A stretch of DNA of 9,526 nt from JASJBU01 sp039714735. GTDB taxonomy: Bacteria; Pseudomonadota; Gammaproteobacteria; Chromatiales; Chromatiaceae. Below the pieces are notes generated by a model. It was not told the DNA's origin. It made no database searches and saw only the letters and a list, made by a program, of their open reading frames with translations. Of the stretch, positions 5,435 to 9,526 are shown in pieces (within the stretch, counting starts at the first letter, position 1; the number at the start of each line of letters is the position of its first letter). The stretch covers positions 1 through 9,526 of the forward strand of contig JBDLIT010000149.1 in NCBI GenBank assembly GCA_039714735.1. Direction: 5' to 3'. The position numbers and the translations under genes were made by a program.

Positions 5435-6268
5435 ATGTCGAAGCTACGTGTAATATTACTGGACGTGGGCTGGGGTGATTCCATCCTGATCGAGTCGGAA
5501 GATAGTCAAGGGAACCTGCACTTCGCGGTTGTTGATTCAAATGATACGCCCAGCAATCGTTTTACACTCAACTTCCTGAAGCGGCATCTTCAGACAAAAG
5601 GCATTAATTACCGCAGTCAGAAGCCGTTTCTTGATTTCGTGTTACTAACCCATGGCCATACAGATCACGGACAAGGGCTCAAAGCTGTGATGCAGGAGTT
5701 TGGCGCCAAGCAGTTCTGGTACTCCAGGTCGAGCAATTGGAGCAGCATGGGAAGTCTTCTCAGCTTTGCCCGGCGATCTAGTAATGTGGTACATCACCAG
5801 GCGATCGACAATAACCGGATTCTCCCGCTCCTGGGTGATGTCAAAGTGGACGTGCTCTGGCCAATTGACGGAAATCCGAGTGAGCCGAATGAAAACGACA
5901 ACTCTGTCGTGATGACGCTAACGCTGGATAACACAACATTCCTGTTGAGCGGAGATGCGGAAAAGGAAGTGTGGCAGCACGTAGCTTCCCAGATACCTGA
6001 TAACACCTCATTTATTAAGGTCCCACACCATGGTTCAGTAAACGGCAGCTTCAATGGTAACAACCCTGCATGGCTAGATGATTGTCCTGATGAAGCCGTA
6101 TTGGGAATCAGCTGTCATATAGGGCGCTTTGGACACCCGCATCAGCAGGTTCTTGATCTTTTCACTTCCAAAGGAAGAAGACACTTTCGTACAGATCAGC
6201 AGTACCATCTGGTTTTTGAAACGGATGGTCAGGAGACAAAAGCGTTTTACCACCACGGGGAAACGTAA
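5435..6268 (+). CDS. MBL-fold metallo-hydrolase, ComEC/Rec2-like
   Basis: A 277-residue metallo-beta-lactamase-fold protein of the stand-alone ComEC/Rec2 type. Motifs in order: the N-terminal LLDVGWGDSILIES strand pair (8-21), motif 2 THGHTDHG (72-79; ligands H73, H75, D77, H78), ENDNSVVM (153-160, the usual ComEC-type NDNS strand), LLSGDAE (170-176, D174 as bridging ligand), KVPHHGS (195-201, H198/H199) and GHPH (233-236). All expected metal ligands are therefore present, and an active phosphodiesterase or nuclease-type hydrolase is likely. There is no signal peptide or membrane segment, unlike ComEC itself, so it acts in the cytoplasm. AGGAG at 5422-5426 with 8-base spacing fixes the ATG. 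It is the second gene of a unit with the unrecognised 196-residue protein. Relatives of this type often sit in accessory or defence-like gene pairs; substrate and role here are unknown. Confidence 0.9.
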   Translation: MSKLRVILLDVGWGDSILIESEDSQGNLHFAVVDSNDTPSNRFTLNFLKRHLQTKGINYRSQKPFLDFVLLTHGHTDHGQGLKAVMQEFGAKQFWYSRSSNWSSMGSLLSFARRSSNVVHHQAIDNNRILPLLGDVKVDVLWPIDGNPSEPNENDNSVVMTLTLDNTTFLLSGDAEKEVWQHVASQIPDNTSFIKVPHHGSVNGSFNGNNPAWLDDCPDEAVLGISCHIGRFGHPHQQVLDLFTSKGRRHFRTDQQYHLVFETDGQETKAFYHHGET

Positions 6269-6559
6269 CCGAACAGGTGAAATGAAATCTATTGGGTACA
6301 ACCATAGCTCGGCAACAGGTCTCGTTGTCCTAGTCACCAACCACCTGAATCAGTAGACAAGAGCCGACATGGTTCCTTCCTTCAGACTCGATGTTTCGAC
6401 GTCAGCTGTGCCGACAAAGCGGTCATAGACCTCTGGCAATCCACAACTATCATTGAGCCTAGAAAGCGGTCATTTGAGGGCAGGGTGGGCGTGCACTATT
6501 ATCAGGTGATAGTAGGACGTCTGAAGCAGACATCCATAGGTTCTAACTTGTGAGTAGTG
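6269..6559. other. Intergenic spacer with a direct repeat and hairpins
   Basis: No gene is supported between the MBL-fold gene and the convergent hydrolase gene. An exact 11-base direct repeat, AAAGCGGTCAT, is found at 6416-6426 and 6463-6473 (47 bases apart). Hairpins: CTAtTATCA (6496-6504) with TGATAgTAG (6507-6515), one mismatch, and GTCTG (6519-6523) with CAGAC (6527-6531). These may end the converging transcripts, although neither strand shows a T-run. The text around the repeats looks like decayed non-coding sequence. Confidence 0.45.
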
Positions 6560-7840
6560 TTAAAGCACTTCCTCAAGGTCGTGTTGTTGTGCAATCCCTT
6601 TATAGACGATGTTTGAAACACTGCGAATCACATCACTTCTGGATCGAATCCAGGCGGTGTAGTTCTTAGCCGCTACTTTTTTTTCGATGATGCCGATCAA
6701 GGTATAAGGGTAGCGTTTGCCATCCTGGCCTTCGACAATCAGGATTCCCATGTCACCACAGAGTCGACTGGTACTTCCGGTCTTGTTGAAGACCTCGGTC
6801 CCTTGTGGAATAGCTTCCACATCTGTCAGTATTCGATCAGTGCCCGGCAGGGCCATTAAGCGTGTTATCTCTTTTGCGTGTGGAATTTCGTCTTTCCATA
6901 AAGCATGCAAGAAGCGGCTGTAGTCATGGGCTGAGGCTTTGTTCCGGTAGGTGCGTCCACCGGCTGGAATATATTCGACGACACGTGTGTCCTTGAAGAT
7001 ACCGGGATAATGCCGTTTTAGGATACGCTCCACTGCAGCGGGTCCGCCGACCTGGCGCATGATCCAGTTCGTCGATGGATTGTTCGAACGATGAATCATT
7101 CTTTCCATATGGCGTCGACTTTTCGGGCCGTAAATCAACTTACTCTGTTTGACTTGATGAAAAAATGCCAATGCGATGAATGGCTTCACCAGACTGGCGG
7201 CCTGGAACTGCACATCCTCGTTGATGGTGACCAGCTTTTCGCCAGTGGTGAAATCGTACACCGACCATCCGGTACGTTCGTCATTGGCGAGCTTGTCCTT
7301 TTTGCGTAACTCTTTGATGTAATCTTCCACTGCCAGCTCAAGGTTGAGCAACTTTTGGGTCTGCTGAGAGCCAGTTGTAGTGGTTTCTGAAATGGTAGTT
7401 TTTGCTGAGCCTGGATTCTCTTGAATGGTTTTGAGTACTGTCTTTGTCTTGGGTTCTGACTCGAGAGAAATGACATCCCAATGTTGGGAAATTACCGGAG
7501 CCGCCTTTTTCATACCTTTTGCCTGCAGGATTCGGCTATGAGACCGGGCTACCTTGACTGCCCCGTCACGGTCGCCTTGGCGGTTGTATATGAGACCGTA
7601 CAATCTGTCATTGACCACGACCTTGAGATCATTCTGCAAAGCCGGTCCTAGAACTTTTAAGACACGCTTGCGATAGTCCAGCACAGCGCCAGCATCGGAA
7701 TGCCAAAGGTAGGAGACGTCGAAATTTTCAGCACCGAAAACAGCAGATGTCAGTAAAAAACTGCCTATCCATAATGAAAGTAGTGTCTTGTTTAGGCTCT
7801 GAATCAAAACCGGCCCCCCCCGTAAATCTGGCAACCTCAC
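6560..7840 (-). CDS. Exported class A beta-lactamase-like serine hydrolase
   Basis: A 426-residue protein. Residues about 17-36 form a signal-peptide core (TLLSLWIGSFLLTSAVFGA, cleavage likely near 37), so it should be periplasmic or envelope-bound. Residues 40-165 are a non-catalytic N-terminal region with a Ser/Thr-rich linker near 145-160. The C-terminal half (about 167-415) has the penicillin-binding fold motifs: AASLVKP with S216-x-x-K219, SNN at 252-254 (SxN), and KTG at 353-355 followed by GDMGIL. A recognisable class A omega-loop ExxLN is absent, so drug hydrolysis is not indicated; peptidoglycan-related or other acyl-serine chemistry is more plausible. The longest frame begins with GTG at 7840, which has no Shine-Dalgarno. 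A TTG at 7807, just after an eight-G tract that could act as a ribosome site, gives a more compact signal peptide and may be the true start. The gene converges on the MBL-fold gene and is alone on its strand. Confidence 0.87.
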   Translation of the reverse strand: MRLPDLRGGPVLIQSLNKTLLSLWIGSFLLTSAVFGAENFDVSYLWHSDAGAVLDYRKRVLKVLGPALQNDLKVVVNDRLYGLIYNRQGDRDGAVKVARSHSRILQAKGMKKAAPVISQHWDVISLESEPKTKTVLKTIQENPGSAKTTISETTTTGSQQTQKLLNLELAVEDYIKELRKKDKLANDERTGWSVYDFTTGEKLVTINEDVQFQAASLVKPFIALAFFHQVKQSKLIYGPKSRRHMERMIHRSNNPSTNWIMRQVGGPAAVERILKRHYPGIFKDTRVVEYIPAGGRTYRNKASAHDYSRFLHALWKDEIPHAKEITRLMALPGTDRILTDVEAIPQGTEVFNKTGSTSRLCGDMGILIVEGQDGKRYPYTLIGIIEKKVAAKNYTAWIRSRSDVIRSVSNIVYKGIAQQHDLEEVL

Positions 7841-7899
7841 AGCTAGAATTTATTGATTTTCAATGTCTTTAGTCTATGCCTTGATCTGTGTTTAACCAG

Positions 7900-7927
7900 A
7901 TTATGCAATATCAAAAATCTCAATCAA
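7900..7927 (-). promoter_or_regulatory. Candidate sigma70 promoter of the serine hydrolase gene
   Basis: On the minus strand TTGATT (7927-7922) and CATAAT (7905-7900) are separated by 16 bases; the -10 box matches the consensus at five of six bases. Transcription would start near 7893, leaving a leader of about 50-85 bases depending on whether GTG 7840 or TTG 7807 is used. Confidence 0.5.
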
Positions 7928-7987
7928 GATTACAGGATCTGGAGAAGATTGTCTCTTGAATAAACCATCCCAAAATATATACTAGAT

Positions 7988-8152
7988 TTGATAATCGAGA
8001 GATCAAAAGTCACACATGGAAGAAATGCTATAGCATTCGGAGGTGGGATTTTAGGCGCACTATTAGCGGAAGAGTATCGAAAAAAGGAAAACTTAAATCT
8101 GCTAGATGAAAAGGCTCAAACCAGCGAAAATCCAGAAGATAGTCAAAAATAG
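7988..8152 (+). CDS. Doubtful small ORF or gene remnant (54 aa)
   Basis: A frame opening near 7965 and usable from a TTG at 7988 runs to TAG at 8150-8152. It encodes a short glycine-rich hydrophobic stretch (NAIAFGGGILGALLAEEYRKK) and then a hydrophilic charged tail ending EDSQK, which is protein-like in composition. There is no ATG in frame and no ribosome site, so it may be the 3' remainder of a small membrane protein gene whose start has been lost. I do not recognise it. Confidence 0.3.
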   Translation: MIIERSKVTHGRNAIAFGGGILGALLAEEYRKKENLNLLDEKAQTSENPEDSQK

Positions 8153-8404
8153 AGATTCGGCTAATACATGTCACACGCACTTATCGGACAAACAGCTGCT
8201 GTGCAGCGATGAATGACGATCGCGGGTAGAGGTGGCATACGATATTCTTCTGTTGCGTAATGTCTGTTAACAGCATAGTCTTGCTGCTGGCCTCAATCGA
8301 GATGAGGGAGCGCTGACGACCAGATCCCCACTGATTCCCTCCAGGGGCACCACCACATCATGGACAACGGCCCGGCGCCCGTTACACACTACCGCAATAG
8401 CGCC
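8153..8404. other. Non-coding spacer with short palindromes
   Basis: No supported gene. It contains a GCTGC/GCAGC hairpin (8195-8199 with 8203-8207) and the palindrome CTGTTAACAG at about 8265-8274, and it leads into the minus-strand terminator. It could be decayed mobile-element flank, since the truncated IS66 gene follows. Confidence 0.35.
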
Positions 8405-8442
8405 AAAAAATCCGCTGGTGCGGGAGTTTCAAACACCAGCGG
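8405..8442 (-). terminator. Rho-independent terminator facing minus-strand transcription
   Basis: Read on the minus strand, CCGCTGGTG (8442-8434) pairs perfectly with CACCAGCGG (8420-8412) across a 13-base loop and is followed by A and then six T residues (8410-8405). On the plus strand the hairpin is followed only by CTTATTCG. There is no minus-strand gene to its right within the window for it to serve. Confidence 0.7.
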
Positions 8443-8460
8443 CTTATTCGTTCCCGGTTT

Positions 8461-8503
8461 AATCATTATGGCACAATAATCATTATGTGCTGCAGCACAT
8501 AAT
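8461..8503. repeat. ATTATG half-site array with a perfect 22-bp palindrome
   Basis: AATCATTATG occurs twice, at 8461-8470 and 8478-8487. The second copy is part of a perfect 22-bp palindrome at 8482-8503 with arms ATTATGTGCTG and CAGCACATAAT. Three related half-sites therefore lie in a row: ATTATGGCAC (8465-8474), ATTATGTGC (8482-8490) and, inverted, GCACATAAT (8495-8503), the first two 17 bases apart. This is the form of a binding site for a recombinase or dimeric regulator, and it sits exactly where the transposase similarity begins. Confidence 0.6.
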
Positions 8504-9526
8504 ATCGATATCTCACGGTTCGTTACTGAATGCCAGGCGCAGATTCTTGAGGACAATCAAGGGAACAGATTTGTGGCCTCTTTCCCGGAAGGGGTAAACC
8601 GACCGGTTCAGTATGGCCTCAATCTGAAGGCCAACGCAGTCTATATGTCACAGTACCAGTTGATCCCCTACGATCGGATACGGGATCACTTCCAGGATCA
8701 GATGCATATTCCGGTGAGTGCTGGTTCTATTTTCAACTTCAATAAGGAAGCTTATGATCAGTTGGATTTCTTCGAGCAGTGGGCGAAGAACAAACTTGCC
8801 AGGTCTGACCTCATGCATGCTGATGAGACCGGCATCAATATCGGTGGAAAGCGCCACTGGCTCCACTGCGCCTCCAACACCTCCTTGACTTTGTTCTATC
8901 CCCATACCAAGCGTGGCACCGAGGCCATGGATGAGATGGGTGTCCTGCCCTTTTTCAAGGGGGTGTTATGTCATGACCACTGGAAGCCGTACTACCGTTA
9001 CGAATGCATCCATGCCCTATGCAATGCCCACCACCTCAGAGAGCTGGAAAGGGCCTGGGAACAAGATGACCAGCAGTGGGCCAAGGAGATGCAGGCGTTG
9101 CTGATCGAACTCGCAAAAGAGGTAGAGGATACCGGTGGTTGGTTACCACCGGATGAGGCTGAACGATGGCGCAAGCGATATCGAAAGTTACTTAAAAAGG
9201 CAGAAGCCGAATGCCCGCCTCCAGATGAAAGCCAACGGAAGGGAAAAAGGGGCCGGCTCAAACGATCGAAAGCCAGAAACCTGCTGGAGAGATTGCGAGA
9301 CTTCGAGCAAGATGTCCTGCGCTTCATGGATGTGGAGAGCGTCCCCTTCACCAACAACCAGGGTGAGAACGATCTGCGCATGACCAAGGTGCAACAGAAG
9401 ATCTCCGGTTGCTTCCGCTCTATGGTGGGGGCAAAGATCTTCTGCCGGGTTCGCAGTTACCTGTCAACTTGCCGCAAGCAGGGTATGACGGCCACGGAAG
9501 CATTGACATTGCTTTTTCAGGGCAAG
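8480..9526 (+). pseudogene. tnpC: IS66 family transposase (TnpC), 5'-truncated, 3' end outside window
   Basis: The frame is open from just after a TAA at 8477-8479 to the window end (349 codons). From about 8515 it matches IS66-type transposases: SFPEGVNRPVQYGLNLKA, the MSQYQLIPYDRI block, and the DDE residues in HADETGI (D codon 8822-8824), CHDHWKPYYRY (D codon 8975-8977) and TNNQGENDLRM (E codon 9365-9367), then the KISGCFRS block and the RSYLSTCRKQG end. The N-terminal 130-170 residues normal for the family (coiled coil and first part) are missing and no ATG is available. The CxxC zinc-ribbon that usually precedes the FPEGV block is replaced by LEDNQGNRF. Similarity starts next to the 22-bp palindrome, which suggests that rearrangement or insertion removed the 5' part. 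The visible catalytic domain has no stops or frameshifts, so decay is recent, or a shortened product is made. No tnpA/tnpB partner is seen upstream. Confidence 0.85.
8480..9526 (+). mobile_element. Partial IS66-family insertion sequence
   Basis: Only the 3' part of the element, carrying the truncated tnpC, lies in the window. The left terminal inverted repeat and the accessory genes of a complete IS66 (tnpA, tnpB) are absent upstream, and the right end is beyond base 9526. The element boundary on the left is placed at the end of similarity, not at a recognised inverted repeat, so the coordinate is approximate. Confidence 0.7.

Noticed and set aside
6129..6356. Plus-strand 75-codon frame overlapping the end of the MBL gene
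   Set aside because: Mostly an out-of-frame reading of the hydrolase C-terminus; the extension into the spacer has no start signal or recognisable domain.
6560..7840. Reading the serine hydrolase as an antibiotic-resistance beta-lactamase
   Set aside because: The SxxK, SxN and KTG motifs are present, but no class A omega-loop ExxLN is recognisable and a long extra N-terminal region precedes the domain.
8461..8503. CRISPR-like repeat array
   Set aside because: Only two short direct copies 17 bases apart plus an inverted one; no regular repeat-spacer pattern and no cas genes.
8998..9387. Minus-strand 129-codon frame inside the transposase
   Set aside because: Ser-rich antisense shadow of the IS66 frame, which carries the DDE residues.

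Overview
The window looks like about 9.5 kb of a gammaproteobacterial chromosome of moderate GC. The gene families (an YmdC/ClsC-type phospholipase D, a YgdQ-type TerC protein, a PHA_gran_rgn protein, IS66) fit a Chromatiales-like or sulfur-oxidising lineage, but this placement is inference from gene content, and no rRNA or tRNA is present to test it. Most proteins are encoded on or in the membrane, and there is no sign of an integrated phage.

Layout. Positions 1-642 hold the C-terminal part of a phospholipase D/cardiolipin-synthase-like enzyme, followed by a strong hairpin terminator. Positions 879-2007 (minus strand) hold an EcsC-family protein and, upstream of it, a small protein with two membrane segments. 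Facing away from these, 2277-3065 (plus) encode a DUF5132 protein and an HMA_2-type protein. These two are almost certainly co-transcribed: a short membrane anchor with an acidic helical tail, and a heavy-metal-associated-like domain with a hydrophobic hairpin. A TerC-family integral membrane protein (3079-3843, minus) converges on them. Then come a 66-residue single-span protein (4018-4218) and a polyhydroxyalkanoate-granule-region protein (4261-4536), both plus.

Positions 4805-6268 hold a two-gene unit: a 196-residue protein I do not recognise and a ComEC/Rec2-like metallo-beta-lactamase-fold hydrolase with all its metal ligands. This is the best candidate in the window for an undescribed functional pair. 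A secreted class A beta-lactamase-like serine hydrolase follows on the minus strand (6560-7840), with an eight-G tract beside its start.

Positions 7841-8479 are gene-poor. They hold a candidate promoter, a doubtful 54-residue ORF, an orphan minus-strand terminator and an array of ATTATG-type half-sites that includes a perfect 22-bp palindrome. Directly next to that palindrome begins a 5'-truncated IS66 transposase gene (about 8480 to the window end), whose DDE residues are intact over the visible part.

How the genes may work together: the block 879-4536 reads as a set of small membrane or envelope proteins (EcsC, two-span protein, DUF5132, HMA_2, TerC, single-span protein), which suggests metal or envelope-stress functions. 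No P-type ATPase, transporter or regulator is visible in the window to confirm this. No CRISPR array, tRNA, rRNA or replication origin was found.
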